Made by a program: the position numbers and the translations under genes. This document shows, piece by piece, positions 22,311 to 33,365 of a stretch of DNA of 64,000 nucleotides (position 1 is its first letter; the number at the start of each line of letters is the position of its first letter). A model generated the notes under the pieces. That model did no database searches, was not told the DNA's origin, and saw only the letters and a list, made by a program, of their open reading frames with translations. Source of the stretch: Isoetes taiwanensis (Eukaryota; Streptophyta; Lycopodiopsida; Isoetales; Isoetaceae); the NCBI GenBank assembly GCA_021234155.1, contig JAJEKV010000039.1, positions 13,874,939 to 13,938,938 on the forward strand. Reading direction: 5' to 3'.

Positions 22311-24893
22311 TTCTTATCTGGTATCTTAGATTTAGGGCAGGGATTGTTAGGTAAAGGCTTCGATGTACATATGGTGCTGGCTCTGGTGGTCCGACCACCA
22401 TATGATGGCTATGGCATGTGAAGTATGCTGGCTATGCTGGCTACGACATTTGAGTATGATGACTATGCTGCTCTTTAAATTTTCATAATGAACAAGAAGG
22501 ACAGAAATGGGGAAATTTATGCTTAGAGGTAGGGTTTCCTTTCCATGGCAGAGGTATGAGGCAGAATCGATGGCAGAGGTATGTTTTCTTAGAATTGATG
22601 GTAGAGGTTTGGTCCTAAATAATTTTTGTTGAACGTTTCTTTGTTCCTTTGCATATAATGGTAATTGGCAGACGATGTCTGAAAGAGGTATGCTCGGAGA
22701 GGTATGGTTAAAAGTTAGAGGCAGCTAATAAGCCTATGGTGCAATCTGCTAATTTACTTGAATTTTTGAATTATTATTCTGAACTGAGCATGTTTTATTC
22801 TAAAAATTTAAGAATATCGTGATGGGCAGTCCTTTGCTTAGCGCTTCAGTTTTTATTAATTGCTAATACAATCACAAATGGCCATGGTTGTGTATACTTA
22901 CCTTGTTCCTTCATCATGGTTAAATCATTTCAATAAACAGGCTGGAGTCCTTTGTGTTTCTTTATAGCTAATGTTTCTATTCAAGATGGCACACTTTTGT
23001 ATGGATAAATATGGTGCCATTGCAGCTTCTATTATCTATCTTGAGAGACTGCTATACTGCAATGAATGTGGTTCTTATATTTTGTTTGCTTTCTTTAGAT
23101 GGCAATTGTTTCATTGAGTCAGAAGAGTCTTCAAGATTCGAAGTGTTTTAAGGTAACATGAATTTTACAAAGTATCTTTATATTCATAAAAAGTGTGAAG
23201 TATACATCAACTTCTTGTTCTGATATTAGGTGGACAGAAATGCAGTACATCCAATGCTAAGGTTCAAAATTGCATTGAAAGTGCAAGGATGCTGCTATTA
23301 AGAGTTAAGAAGCATGGTTTGTAGCATATATTATTTGGCCACTGCTGCAACGGATAAGGAAATATTGCCAGGCTTATCCTTTTTATATGTGCTTATCATA
23401 ATGTAGGGTCAGAGGTTGAATCAAGGGAAGTTCATAAACCTAAATCAAGATATCCTTTTGTGGTTGTCCTGCATTGACACCTGTGGTTTCCTTGTGGTTT
23501 CTTGAAATGCTTTGATAGTGGTTGATATGTTAACACAGTGGTAAAGAAAGAGGTCAAAATAGCACATATTAAATTGTAATCACCATGAGATTTTGGACCT
23601 AACCTACATAATGGCCATTTCAAATAATTAATATGGTTTTTTAAAGAGAATCTTCAAATGGAAGTGTTGCATCGTTTAATATGCAACCTTGTTAAGACTT
23701 TGTGCTCCAGGCTCATGCTCCTGTGGCATCTAATTGTACTTAAACAATTAGATGAGACATGTAAATTTTATACTTTTTATTTCTGATTAATAAACTTTTT
23801 GGCTTTCGTCCTTAAAGAAAAAAAAATAGATATATAATAAAGCAACATAGCATGGACATAACCAGATCGAGGGATAGAATGTAAGTAGGAGATGGATTAA
23901 ATTATTATTTGTAGTGAATATAGAGGAGCAAGCCAGAAAACGATGTGTTTGAAGGATGTTTACATAACCAGATCGAGGAGATGGATTAAATTATTATTTG
24001 TAGTGAATATAGAGGAGCAAGCCAGAAAACGATGTGTTTGAAGGATGTTTACAGGAAGGTGGCATGCAAAAATTAAATCATTGTTATTGAGGTCGATATG
24101 CTAATTTACCTTGTTGTAAAGCTCTATTCTCTTTCAATTCATGTGATTAAATTTTATAATTAACCATATTTGTTTTCAGTAATTTAATGTTGCAATGTGT
24201 GGCCATGCATCTTTTGTGCAAGATAATAATGTTGATAGTAGTTCATGTTTGTTTGTTTGGCATCAAAGAATCAATAACGTGTCACTGCAAGATCAAGGCA
24301 ACGTGTGAGATAGGCTATTAAATACAAGTCAATTATGTTCCTTTTCTTCATTGTTTTTGCCATGTTCCTTTTCTTAATTGTTTTTGCTTCATGAATTTGT
24401 TGAAAGATCTGGCTGAATGGTCTTCTGCCTAAACAGAACGAAAGAGAACTGCACGGATGCTAATAGGATGGCAAGGCTCCTGGTTGCTTTGGGCAATTAA
24501 CGACTGCAGCCTTAAGTTGTCAGATCTAAATTATTCTTGCACAACTCATATACTGCTAAAATACATTAATCTGAAATTTCTAATGTTTTTACAATAGCCA
24601 TGGCCACAAACCTCCACATTTTCTTTAATTTCTACTGCTATTTCGTTCAGAAATGCCACTTGTGCGTTTCTATGGTTGATTATTGCATACAACTTGGCCT
24701 GGATAGAATTCTCGCAAATGATTGACTACATTCAGCAATATCTCAAAATCTCTCTTACAACCACTTCACAGCTTCACTAAATATGCAACATGTTGGATGT
24801 CAATCCGGAATGGAAAACTGCTGTCTACTAAAGCTCAATGAAACAGAGTCATAACGACACTAGCAATTTTATCATAAAAGCTAGCAAAGACGA
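22311..24893. other. No confirmed gene; includes the RPS2 3' region and a tandem duplication
   Basis: The sequence alternates T-rich and ordinary DNA like plant introns. One plus-strand block at 23,230-23,325 follows a TTAG acceptor-like site and reads without stops (KCSTSNAKVQNCIESARMLL), so a spliced transcript is conceivable. I could not build a gene from it. The last few hundred bases before 24,894 are the likely 3' UTR of RPS2 on the minus strand. Confidence 0.35.
23856..24051. repeat. Tandem duplication, two copies of about 90-106 bp
   Basis: 23,856-23,961 and 23,962-24,051 are near-identical. Both start ACATAACCAGATCGAGG and end GTGTTTGAAGGATGTTTA. The first copy has about 16 extra bases near its start. 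The lack of other differences points to a recent event. Confidence 0.9.
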
Positions 24894-25814
24894 TCAGAAA
24901 GTTGCCGGAACCTTCTCAACATCTTCGAGAAGAGTGAGTTTTGTAGGCTTGGCAAGGAAGTCTGTAAACTCTTGGAAGGGGGACCTTGAGAAACGTGTCT
25001 CTCGCCACAAATCCGGTGTCAAAAACCCATAAGTTTTCAGAAGGCATTCAAAAGTTGCCTGCAAAACAAATCAAACAACAAATTTAAGTCAAAGTTGGCT
25101 AAATGGCATCACACCATCTAACAAAAAGAAAAATTATAACAAAGAACATACCTTCACAAAGTTCCCAAGGGTTTTGGTAGATCCCCTTGATGAAGTAAAG
25201 ACATCGTCAATACCAGCAAACTGGAGGACCTTCTTAGGAACACGGGCAGCAACAATGCCAGAACCTCTAGGAGCAGGAACAAGCCTAACAGTAACTGAAC
25301 CACATTTACCAGTAACTTTGCAAGGCACAGTATGAGGCTTTCCAATTTTATTACCCCAATATCCCCTCCTGACTGGAATAACAGAAAGCTTTGCAAGAAT
25401 AATGGCACCTCTTATAGCAGTAGCAACTTCCTTACTACACTTAACACCGAGACCAACATGGCCATTGTTATCACCCACCACAACAAAGGCCTTGAATCTA
25501 GTACGCTGACCGGCACGGGTCTGTTTCTGGACAGGCATGATTTTCATAACTTCATCCTTGAGAGCAGGTCCTAGGAAAAACTCTACAATCTGGTGCTCCT
25601 TGATAGGCAAGGAGAAAAGATAAATCTGCTCAAGGGATCTGATCTTACCGTCCTTTACGAGACGACCTAACTTGGTAACAGGAACCCATTTCTCCTCTTC
25701 CTCCCGGCGTGGACGACGGCCCCGACCTCTATCACCACGACCCCGGCCTCTGTCTCCACGGCCGCGATCCCCTCGACCTCCGAAGCCTCGACCAAATCCT
25801 CCTCTGTCCGCCAT
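24894..25814 (-). CDS. RPS2: 40S ribosomal protein S2 (uS5)
   Basis: This gene encodes a core protein of the small cytosolic ribosomal subunit, near the mRNA entry channel, needed for decoding accuracy and 40S maturation. Two exons are visible on the minus strand: 25,152-25,814 (221 codons) and 24,894-25,058 (54 codons plus stop). They are joined in phase 0 across a 93-bp GT-AG intron. The 275-residue product has the usual eukaryotic length. Residues 1-38 are an RG/GR-rich tail ([15 protein letters not shown]...), a known target type for arginine methylation. About 85-150 is the S5 RNA-binding fold ([17 protein letters not shown]) and 150-215 the S5 C-terminal fold ([22 protein letters not shown]). 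Exon 2 gives [18 protein letters not shown]. There are no frame breaks. The start is the first ATG before the RG tail. The C-terminal tail ([15 protein letters not shown]) is less typical. Confidence 0.96.
25059..25151 (-). other. Intron of RPS2 (93 bp)
   Basis: On the minus strand it starts GTATGTTCTTTG after the AAG lysine codon and ends TTGTTTTGCAG before the GCA alanine codon. Both splice sites fit the plant consensus. Removing it joins NFVK to ATFECLL, the continuous uS5 sequence. Confidence 0.92.
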
Positions 25815-25843
25815 AGCCGCTCAGACGGTTCTGCCGATCCGCT

Positions 25844-25896
25844 GCCCTAAAACCTTGATTAGGGTTTCCCACAGCTTTGACGATTGAAACCCTAAA
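25844..25896 (-). promoter_or_regulatory. Telo-box motifs upstream of RPS2
   Basis: Within 85 bp of the start codon there is AAACCCTAAT on the minus strand (25,858-25,867), the reverse orientation AAACCCTAAA on the plus strand (25,887-25,896), and a partial TTTTAGGGC (about 25,844-25,852). Telo-boxes (AAACCCTAA) are a known hallmark of plant ribosomal-protein and translation-factor promoters, often lying near the transcription start. They support this being an expressed nuclear gene. Confidence 0.75.
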
Positions 25897-25919
25897 ATAT
25901 ATGGTTCTTAATTAGCTAG

Positions 25920-26720
25920 GTTTGTGAGGTTGAATCCCAGCCGTGGATCTGGAGCATATTCTAAATATGATGCCAGATCAGCGGCCAGCATCTTTTTGCA
26001 GAAAAAATGTCCTGCCATTTCCTAAGGTCTCCATCGAATCCATGGTCACCCAAGAAAAAAGGTCCGCAGACCATGCATATGCTTGATAGCTCCGAAACGC
26101 CCCTCCCCTGTGCCGCAATGGTGACAACCATGAGGCATCCATCTGCTCCTGATCCATCAAATGCCAGCAGCCCGCCCAGATTGTGGAGATACAAGAAAAC
26201 AAATGATCCCCCTCAATCCACTCCAAGAAACCCCAAATCGGCCATATCTAGGTTTCCACGCCGCCGGGAGGCGCATCCTTCACGCCGCTTATTTGTGTGA
26301 TTTTGTGGGCGCCGCAGTAATCCACCTACGAGAGATGGTCGTTAGAAACTACAGAGAGATGGTCGTAGAAATGACCTACAAGAGAGAACCCAGAAACGAT
26401 GGTCGCTCGCTCAGCTCCGGCCACAAGACCCAAAAATAGAGAACCCATGCCGGAAAAAGAAACTGGCCTGAAACACTATCCACGCCCTACAATTTAGGAT
26501 GAAAACTTGCCAACCATGGCTACAACAAACTTGCAAACAGATCGAAATTAGAAATTAGACATCTAAATGCCAACAAGCTCCTCAAATTCCTTAAATTATA
26601 CGGTTTCTACACCAGTCAAATCTTAGGCCAGACCACTGAATTCCAAATACAAAACTAAAAACGTGGAAGTTTATAACTATACAAGAAATTTATCGATAAT
26701 ACAAAACATCTTTATTACTA
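25920..26720. other. No supported gene upstream of RPS2
   Basis: Short open frames on both strands (up to 97 codons) overlap each other without recognisable motifs. Part of the RPS2 promoter lies at the left edge. AGAGATGGTCGT and similar words recur around 26,330-26,400 as a small local repeat. Confidence 0.4.
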
Positions 26721-26724
26721 TCCG

Positions 26725-26836
<112 letters not shown>

Positions 26837-27337
26837 ATCTTTATTATAAAGTTTTAGTGCAAGTAATGGACCATGCTCTAACTTTGACGGCTAGGATTAG
26901 ACGAGCAGATCTAACGGTCTAAAAATTAACAAAACATAAGGTGCTTAGATCTTTTTTGGCAACCATTGCAAAAATGACATCAGGCTATGCCAGCGTGAGG
27001 CTAGTGAACCATTTCGGCATCGTTCAAGCCACGTTTTAAATCTCGCAGCAGGGCCTGCCATTCTGTCAAAGTTGTGAAGCAAGCTCAAGAGGAGCCCTTT
27101 AACTAGAAAGGTAGCGGCAACTTTAGAGAGGCAGTGGCAACTCTGGTTTCTGAGAGCTTATATGAGGAAAATGATTTCCTTGATAACTTTTTCTTCTATG
27201 TAAGGAGGATATCTAGCACAATAACAGGGGTTTTTTTTTTGTGTTTTGCGTTTTTCACTAAGCGTTTTCCTATGATTTCGCGGATGTATTCAAAATGGAC
27301 GTATTCAATGCCAGACATCTAGAGTGCACCATTTCGA

Positions 27338-27540
27338 GCCATTGATTTTAGCCTTTTTTTTCAATGGTCAACAACCAATGGCTCACAACAAAAACCCTTT
27401 TTGTGCGTGGTGGTGCATAACGGGCAATAATGAAGGGCCATTGATTTTAGCCTTTTTTTTTTTCAATGGTCAACAACCAATGGCTCACAACAAAAAGCCC
27501 TTTTTTGTGTGTGGTGCATAATGGGCACATGAAGGGCTTG
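27338..27540. repeat. Tandem duplication, about 100-bp unit
   Basis: Two copies start near 27,338 and 27,438. Each has CCATTGATTTTAGCC, a T-run, CAATGGTCAACAACCAATGG and CTCACAACAAAAA, then a GTGTGGTGCATAA-like end. They differ mainly in T-run length and a few substitutions. Inside each unit CCATTG and CAATGG form a short inverted pair. Confidence 0.9.
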
Positions 27541-28190
27541 AAGGGCACATGTAGTGCGCTTTCCCCACGCAAACATTTCTTAGCATAACTTTTGATCCAG
27601 AGCCTCGCTTTGAGATGATTTTATTTGCGCTGGAAAGCTCTCTCCAAGATCTTTCTCGATAGTGTATGATATGAATATGTTTGTTGCTATCTATGCTAAA
27701 ACAGCAATTTTTTCGGTCGGGTTTGGTAGGCTTTCACATCCTACCACCGATTACGTGATTGCGCTTATTGGATATTGTTTTATGGCTCATTCCAATGAAG
27801 CTTTAAAAAAATTACCATGCATTTTAGATTTTGAGGCGTTATTAAGCAAATTCCAAGGCTTCTAGATCCCGGTGCTAACAAGCGTAAAAGTTTCCCACTT
27901 TGGTTTCTCACCACAAGAATCCATGGAGGCCAAAGGTCGGCCGTTAAATTCCGGGGTTTGAAAAAATGTTTGTGTATGGGTGTTGCAAACTTTATGACTT
28001 TCGTAATAATGGGATCAATCCGTCTATCTTTGTGGTAACTTTTACTTATGTTCTATTTGTTTTATTGTGATCAAATTCAAAAAGCTGGGCTGTGTGGTGA
28101 AAGCCCAAATGAATTCTAGTTTTTTCGGGTTTGAATTCTAAAATTTTTGTTTGTGCCTTTTTATTTTCTCCCTTATACCTCGGGCCCCCA
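27541..28190. other. No supported gene
   Basis: Open frames are short and carry no motif. Confidence 0.4.
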
Positions 28191-29050
28191 TCGTGAAGGT
28201 GTATCACAGTCGAGGCAATCGTGGTTGTACAGAAGAACAGTCGGTTCTCCGTGCTGTACCGGGCAAGCTTGAGGCATCACGACCATCCGCTGCGGGTCGT
28301 GGCTCAAGAAGCAGCCTTTCTCCAACGTAAGGAGCCTAATTTCCCTTTGGAAGTTCCGCTTGGGGATTATGATTGGTGGGGAGCCAAAAAGGTCGATGAC
28401 CAAATAAGAGGGGAGATACAAGCAACAACGCCAGCTAGTCACGGAGATGGGGCAATCGCTGGATAAGGTCCACCGCCAGGGATGGAAGACATGGCGCAGT
28501 TAACGGGCCGACATGAAGGGGTTGCTCCACATTGTACAAGTCACAAGCATGTATCGGCCTGATAGATGCTAAGAAAAAAGGATGGAAGCTGTGCGGGCAG
28601 CTCCAATTCCTTGATGAAGCAAAGGCAGACAAAGTGTGAGATGTCGAAGATGCTCACATATAGAGAACCATATGGCCCACTTACAAAGAAGAGATGCGTG
28701 ACTGAATGGAGGTGCAACGAGTCCGGAGTGCACCATTGCCCGCATCAAAGAACCCCCATACCGGAGGCCGAGGTGACTCGTGGAATCGCTGGTACTTCGT
28801 GAGGAGCAAGACATCCGTGCACGCACCAACCTTATTGTGCGGGATTGCCGGAGGAGCAAGGCGAGGATTTGCTGTGTAAGCTTACCACCGGTAATTTGCA
28901 AAGCTCCAATTACGTGATTTGGTTATCAAGAGTCCAATCGGGGAGCCTGAGGACCGAAAGCATGAGACCCTGGCCTTAGTTAAGTTTGCGCCTTGGATTG
29001 GAAGGCAAAATCTTTGTTGTTGCAACGCACCGGGCCGCTTGAAAGGTACG

Positions 29051-29059
29051 CCCATATAC
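29051..29059. repeat. 9-bp target-site duplication, left copy (CCCATATAC)
   Basis: Matches 29,541-29,549 (GCCATATAC) at 8 of 9 positions, directly flanking the MULE-like element. Confidence 0.75.
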
Positions 29060-29540
29060 CGTGGATAGGTTCAATACTGTGACGCTTTATACCTAATACG
29101 TGATGGAATTGTATGATACCTACATTGACATATTTGCCGTGATAAAAACGAAAAAAATAAGCAAGAAAAAAAAATTCGCTGTCGAAGATTTTTCGTGACG
29201 CATAAAAAACAACGCGGAGCTGCAGACGGGCTGGAAAATTTTCGCAGACAAATGCTGGAAAACTGCTGCGACGCTTAACGCAAAAGTTAGACGCTGAATT
29301 TAGACGACGCTGGAAGCATTTTCACAAGACGTAGCAGGGAGGTTTCGCCAGACGCTGATTTTTTTGAATTTCACAGACGCTTAATTGCTTCGCAAGATAA
29401 TGCCATCGCTTTTTTCACAGACATCCAAATTTTTTTTTTCCCACGCATGAGGTTTAACATCGGCACGCATTTTTTAAAAAAAATGATTTTTTGACTTTAT
29501 ACGCCAGAATTTGAATTTTATACGCATGTAACCTATCCCC
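29060..29540. mobile_element. MULE-like non-autonomous DNA transposon (family B, copy 2)
   Basis: The element is 481 bp. It starts CGTGGATAGGTTCAATAC and ends AACCTATCCCC, the same termini as the copy at 21,322-21,924. The interior again has TTTCACAGACGC-type repeats (near 29,368 and 29,410, with a variant near 29,318) and T- or A-rich runs, and no transposase. The 9-bp flanking duplication has one mismatch. It sits inside the LINE sequence upstream of the endonuclease. Confidence 0.82.
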
Positions 29541-29549
29541 GCCATATAC
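29541..29549. repeat. 9-bp target-site duplication, right copy (GCCATATAC)
   Basis: Matches 29,051-29,059 at 8 of 9 positions. Confidence 0.75.
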
Positions 29550-29989
29550 CCGATCTCGATCTCACGCCACCGCAAATAACGGAAAGAAGCCAAGAGTTGG
29601 TCAAGATAAGAGAGATTCGGATGCGGAGGGGCGTTGGTTTGGTTAATGGCAAGATGAAGGTATATGTGCCTCCTCGCCGACAGCCATGAGGCAAAGACTC
29701 CCACCAACAAACAAGGCCGCAGGGGCGAGCGGGGCCCAGGCATCGTGCCAAAGCAGCCTGTGGAGAGGTTGATTGAGGCCTTCCACACAACCGCAAAGAC
29801 ATCCATCGTGGTCCTCCTGAGCAGCCGCCCGAAGTTATTCCAACCACAAAGAAACGCCCTCAGCACGGGATGGGTCCACACCGCACAAAGATAGTGGAAA
29901 GTGTCTTCGCGATTGTTTCCGGAATTGTGGGGGCTTCCCCGCGGGCAGAAGGGCGCGGGCTTGAATGGGATCGGCGACAGATTGGACAT

Positions 29990-30760
29990 CGCCTTCCCGC
30001 AGGAGACATGGGAGTATGAAGGGCATCGATTGCCGCATTCTGGTGATATCAAGATTTTCACTGGCTAATGAGCCATGGCGACGCTGGTACGGCTGGAGTG
30101 GCTTTTGCTACTTTAGGGACGCCTTTAGCATGCAAGATCACACCGTAAGTCTCATGCATTTAACCGCTACATGTGGGTAATGGTATTAGAGCCCGGTCAT
30201 GTCCCATTGTTTTGCTAGTCGCTACATTCCCATGCAAGCTCTAAGTTCTACCGTGATACATGATGCGCATATACAAATGTCCGATGCCGTATAGGAACTC
30301 AGATGATGACATAGACCGCTATAGACGGGCAGGGACATGTGTTTTGCTTGGAGATTTCAATGCTCACGACGCCAGCTTGCAGCTTCTGCGGACCTTCCAA
30401 GGTGACGATAATGCGGGATCCGCTTTGGCTTGAGACACCGCTATTCAAACATACACGCACTCCCGTGATATAGTGGCTAGACCATTTGGGTGTGCAAGCT
30501 GGTCCACCGCTGTGTTTTTTGACATGGTAATTTGTAATGGTATGCGCCGATGGCCACACTCAGGGGGTGTTACTTGCGGAGTGATAGGCAGTGATGGGGG
30601 AGCTAGTGTGTTGGATTACCTTCCTCGCTCGGGTAGCAAAGATTCTGACATGGTTACACACTTCTCCATTGGCACAAGCTAATGTGGGATGAGGAGGCTT
30701 TGTTAGATCACTACCCGCTTTTATGTCACGTCGAATTGGGAGCACTCACAGTGGAGAGAC
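29990..30760 (+). pseudogene. LINE apurinic-type endonuclease remnant
   Basis: Plus-strand motifs appear in correct order. QETWEYEGHRLP at 30,000 is the LQETW block with the catalytic Glu. VLLGDFNAHD at 30,341-30,370 is the GDFNAH block. DHYPLLCHVEL at 30,706-30,741 is the SDHxPL end block with the catalytic His. Frameshifts lie between them. This domain nicks target DNA in LINE retrotransposition. This copy cannot work. Confidence 0.8.
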
Positions 30761-31429
30761 ACCGCAAAGGGGGCGGAGGGTTACCATACATCCCACGCCA
30801 TCGGTTGTGACAAGATGAATCGGTTGGTGCAGGAGTTGGCTGTGGGTTTGATAGCTTCTACATAATCGCAAGACAGTGTGCATGGTCGGTGAGGGCGCCG
30901 CTGTACCGCCGAGGCTTCCTTTGCAGCTGAAGGCCTCCAAGGAGGGACACCGCCGCATTTTCCCCGGTAGAACTGTGGTTTGATGTCGATTGCAAGGTTC
31001 TAAAGAGCCACTGGCGCTGGTCATAGATCCACAGCCAGGCCTCGTGCCCCGCAAGACTATAAGCTCTTCCTAAAAGCCAAGAAGGGGAGATACATGGCGT
31101 AAACACGTGAGCTCGCTTGACATGCTCATGGCGTGAGCCAAAATCTTTTTGGCTTTAAGGTGTTATACAAGAAGCTGTGTGGTCGGTAATGTAAGTGTGG
31201 AGCAATGGATGCACTGGGCCGCAGAGTTATATGACCCCCGTGAGCTAATGCTGTGGTCCCTGACGTAGGAGAGGTGCCGCAGCTCAACAGCGCGAGGATG
31301 TCCAGCCAGGTCTCGTGCATCCGCTAATGGCACCCAAGCAAAGGATTTTATGTGGGTCAGCAGTCGAAGCCGTTGAAAATGGGTGGCCCATCCTGGGTAG
31401 GGCCCCCGACGGTGATCATTAACCGTGCT

Positions 31430-31655
31430 CGAAATGCAGGGGCTCCCCGTGAGTGGATGGTAGTAAGGTTGTTCCTGCTCATAAAGCCGGTAATACGGGA
31501 TGAGCCTAACGAACGCGATGATTATGGTAAGCTCGGCCGCTTGCAAAGCTCCCCGCAAGGGTGGTGGAGAAGAAACTTACTAAGTGGGCCGAGGGAGGCC
31601 GTGCGCGTGCTTTTGGGTGCGTGCGATTTTTTGCCCAGATACTTGGCAGTGTTTT
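31430..31655 (+). pseudogene. LINE reverse transcriptase, first blocks
   Basis: The translation GAPREWMVVRLFLLIKP then DEPNERDDYGKL fits the LINE RT start 'G(I/V)PxxWxxxxLxPIxKxGDxxDPNNYRxIxLxxxxGKL'. Next, in another frame, KWAEGGRARAFG and PRYLAV fit 'xWxExxxxRAxGQAGFRPxYSTxDHIFTL'. The similarity ends at about 31,650. The very next RT segment (IFTLRVLMEA) is found at 45,590. Confidence 0.65.
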
Positions 31656-31961
31656 TTTTATTGCAACCATTTTAATGCTTACTTGGCATCCACATGGCTT
31701 ATTTTCATGGGATGCTTCGCTTTATTGCAAAAAATAATGGTGACTTTGAATGGTGACTTTGACCGGGCCAACCGTCACCGCCACCAACTCCCTTTGTCAA
31801 ATTTTGGTGCCAAACTTCAGATCGTGACTCCAATCCTGGCTACGCATCCTGCATCCCTTCACACCTCATCCGCAATCCATGTCTCATGTAATTTCGTGTT
31901 CTGCCCCATTTACGTAACTCCCAAGGTCAAGAAGTGGGAGGTTTTGTCTCAATAGGTTCAG

Positions 31962-32231
31962 GTGAGTATGCCGCCATCAACGAGGGGCGAAAGCATAGAG
32001 AGTTGTTTAATAAAGGCGATCGACGCGGCGACACATTGGATAGGTAGGATAAAAGAGTTCAAGTTGAATTCTAGCGGCCGGAAAGTGGAAAGTATAACAA
32101 TACGACATGCATATACCCCTTCCGATATGGCCAAAGAGCTAATCTCCACCAAAAACAGCTTCCCAAAATTGCCCGCAAATGGTAACCACTTTATCGATCA
32201 CACGACGCGAAGCTATCTGTCGCCTACTTAA
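31962..32231 (+). CDS. Hypothetical small protein ending on a hairpin
   Basis: An intact 89-codon frame, MSMPPSTRGESIESCLIKAI.... Composition looks protein-like: a helical, charged middle (KAIDAATHWIGRIKEFKLNS) and a basic C-terminal half. I recognise no domain. Its last codons (FIDHTTRSYLSPT) are encoded by the left arm of the hairpin at 32,196-32,261, so the stop codon lies in the loop. The minus-strand frame ending at 32,265 converges on the same hairpin. No clear TATA box is seen just upstream, and the true start could be further 5'. It may equally be the intact end of a decayed longer gene. Confidence 0.4.
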   Translation: MSMPPSTRGESIESCLIKAIDAATHWIGRIKEFKLNSSGRKVESITIRHAYTPSDMAKELISTKNSFPKLPANGNHFIDHTTRSYLSPT

Positions 32232-32261
32232 TCGCTGAGAGATAGTTTCGCCGTGGTGATC
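32196..32261. terminator. Hairpin of the (G)ATCACACGACG family, between convergent genes
   Basis: The left arm 32,196-32,217 begins GATCACACGACGCGAAGC and ends CTATC. The right arm 32,241-32,261 reads GATAGTTTCGCCGTGGTGATC. They pair over about 21 bp with a few mismatches around a 23-nt loop. It separates the stop codons of a plus-strand (32,231) and a minus-strand (32,265) frame, where a shared transcript-end structure would sit. Function is inferred from position only. Confidence 0.65.
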
Positions 32262-32264
32262 TCC

Positions 32265-32785
32265 TTATCTTTTCATTTTCGTTGACACGTGTTTACAAAC
32301 AAATTTATTGTGTGTGTTTATGTTTATCGACGTCAGGATGTCATTCCGCCGAAAAGTATTAGTAGTGTAATTTGTCGTGGTATCACATAGACATCGGAAT
32401 TGTCCTTTTCCAAGGTATGGATGCCGTGGACCTTTGGGGTATAGGCATCCGGGTTTTACGGACATGATTATAACGTAAAGGTCGTGAAACCGAGCTTGAG
32501 GCCGTTGAATTGCCCCTTTAAGTGAACTTTGTAAGCCACGCACTAATGAGAACAATGTAATTGCAATGAAGAAATGCATGGTCGACGCAGGTGCAAGCTG
32601 GAATGTCTCAAAACGGAGGTATGAGGATGAGTTTCAAAATCTTCACACCATTTGAGGTATTTGCTAACATATTCCGTGATGGCGCAGAAGTTCAAAAGTC
32701 TCAAGACATATAATGCTGTTTTTCCCCGCCGATTTTGTGGATGGCTTATTTTGGTTCCGACTGATGTTCGATTCCACTTAATCAT
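32265..32785 (-). pseudogene. Hypothetical minus-strand gene, possibly frameshifted
   Basis: Two overlapping minus-strand frames (32,265-32,579 and 32,543-32,785) could be one gene with a frame slip. The downstream frame (104 codons) starts MHFFIAITLFSLVRGLQSSL, a hydrophobic segment like a signal anchor, then a basic part with GCLYPKGPRHPYLGKGQFR. I recognise no family. It ends 4 bp from the hairpin. The 5' portion overlaps the plus-strand gene at 32.65 kb, so at least one of the two is wrong or truncated. Confidence 0.3.
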
Positions 32786-33173
32786 CCGTCAACTAACAGA
32801 GGTCCCTGTGAAGTTAAGTCCTCCTTTAAGTTCAGATACTTTCTTCCAAAACAATATTTATAATGCTAATTGTCAACTAGAACTAAGGAAACGGTAAAAA
32901 GAGAGGTCTGCACAACTTTTTGGGAGCCGCTTTGAGGACCATAACATATAATTCGATGCGGTGGATATTCGAGTATGGAGAGGGGAGGAAGTCATTTATA
33001 CAGCCACCATGGAAAGTTTAATGGCCATTATCGAGCTAAGAGTGCTAATGGAGACAGAGGAGATTGTCGAAGACTTCCATTATTTCATTGATGGCATTAG
33101 GGTTGGTTACGTGCAAGAGGGAAATGTAAAGTTTAGTGAGTTCGCGATCAACAAGAAATTGTCTATCGCCTAG
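32652..33173 (+). pseudogene. Hypothetical gene, frameshifted
   Basis: Two plus-strand frames, 32,652-32,897 and 32,961-33,173, follow each other. The second is rich in acidic and aliphatic residues (MESLMAIIELRVLMETEEIV then EDFHYFIDGIRVGYV) and ends before an AT-rich 3' region. The first contains YNAVFPRRFCGWLILVPTDV. Together they suggest one protein of about 170 residues broken by at least one frameshift. I recognise no domain. Confidence 0.35.
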
Positions 33174-33200
33174 CTTTGAATCTCGGTTTTTTATTTGTGT

Positions 33201-33255
33201 TTTTGTCCGATGTTTTTAGGGTTCCGTGATTTTGTCCGATATTTTTAGGGTTCCG
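33201..33255. repeat. Two-copy direct repeat, about 26 bp
   Basis: TTTTGTCCGATGTTTTTAGG followed by GTTCCG recurs 29 bp later with one change. The copies lie between the preceding gene and the TATA box of the H3-like gene and could be promoter elements or chance duplication. Confidence 0.75.
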
Positions 33256-33337
33256 CATAATTATTTTACCATCATATTTTACTTTAACTTCGCTTTTTTA
33301 CTATTTATCTCTTGCCGCTTGTCTATTTTTGTCGAGG

Positions 33338-33345
33338 TATATAAA
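33338..33345 (+). promoter_or_regulatory. TATA box before the histone H3-like gene
   Basis: TATATAAA lies 28 bp before the ATG of the H3-like frame. That is close enough that transcription would begin at or near the ATG, giving almost no 5' leader. The other TATA-bearing units nearby use about 95 bp. Confidence 0.5.
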
Positions 33346-33365
33346 GCGCCATCCGCCGAGAAGCC

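Larger units (their letters stand above)
28191..31655 (+). mobile_element. LINE retrotransposon, 5' part
   Basis: GC-richer DNA carries, on the plus strand, a decayed APE-type endonuclease (about 29,990-30,760) and the first RT block (31,430-31,650). The sequence then stops inside the RT. The matching downstream RT half begins at 45,582, so both are probably parts of one element of about 5.2 kb (plus the MULE-like insertion). The 5' limit is unclear. 28.2-29.06 kb may hold ORF1 or leader but shows no motif. Confidence 0.7.

Noticed and set aside
25672-25887. Arg/Pro-rich plus-strand frame
   Set aside because: It is the antisense of the RG-rich N terminus of RPS2.
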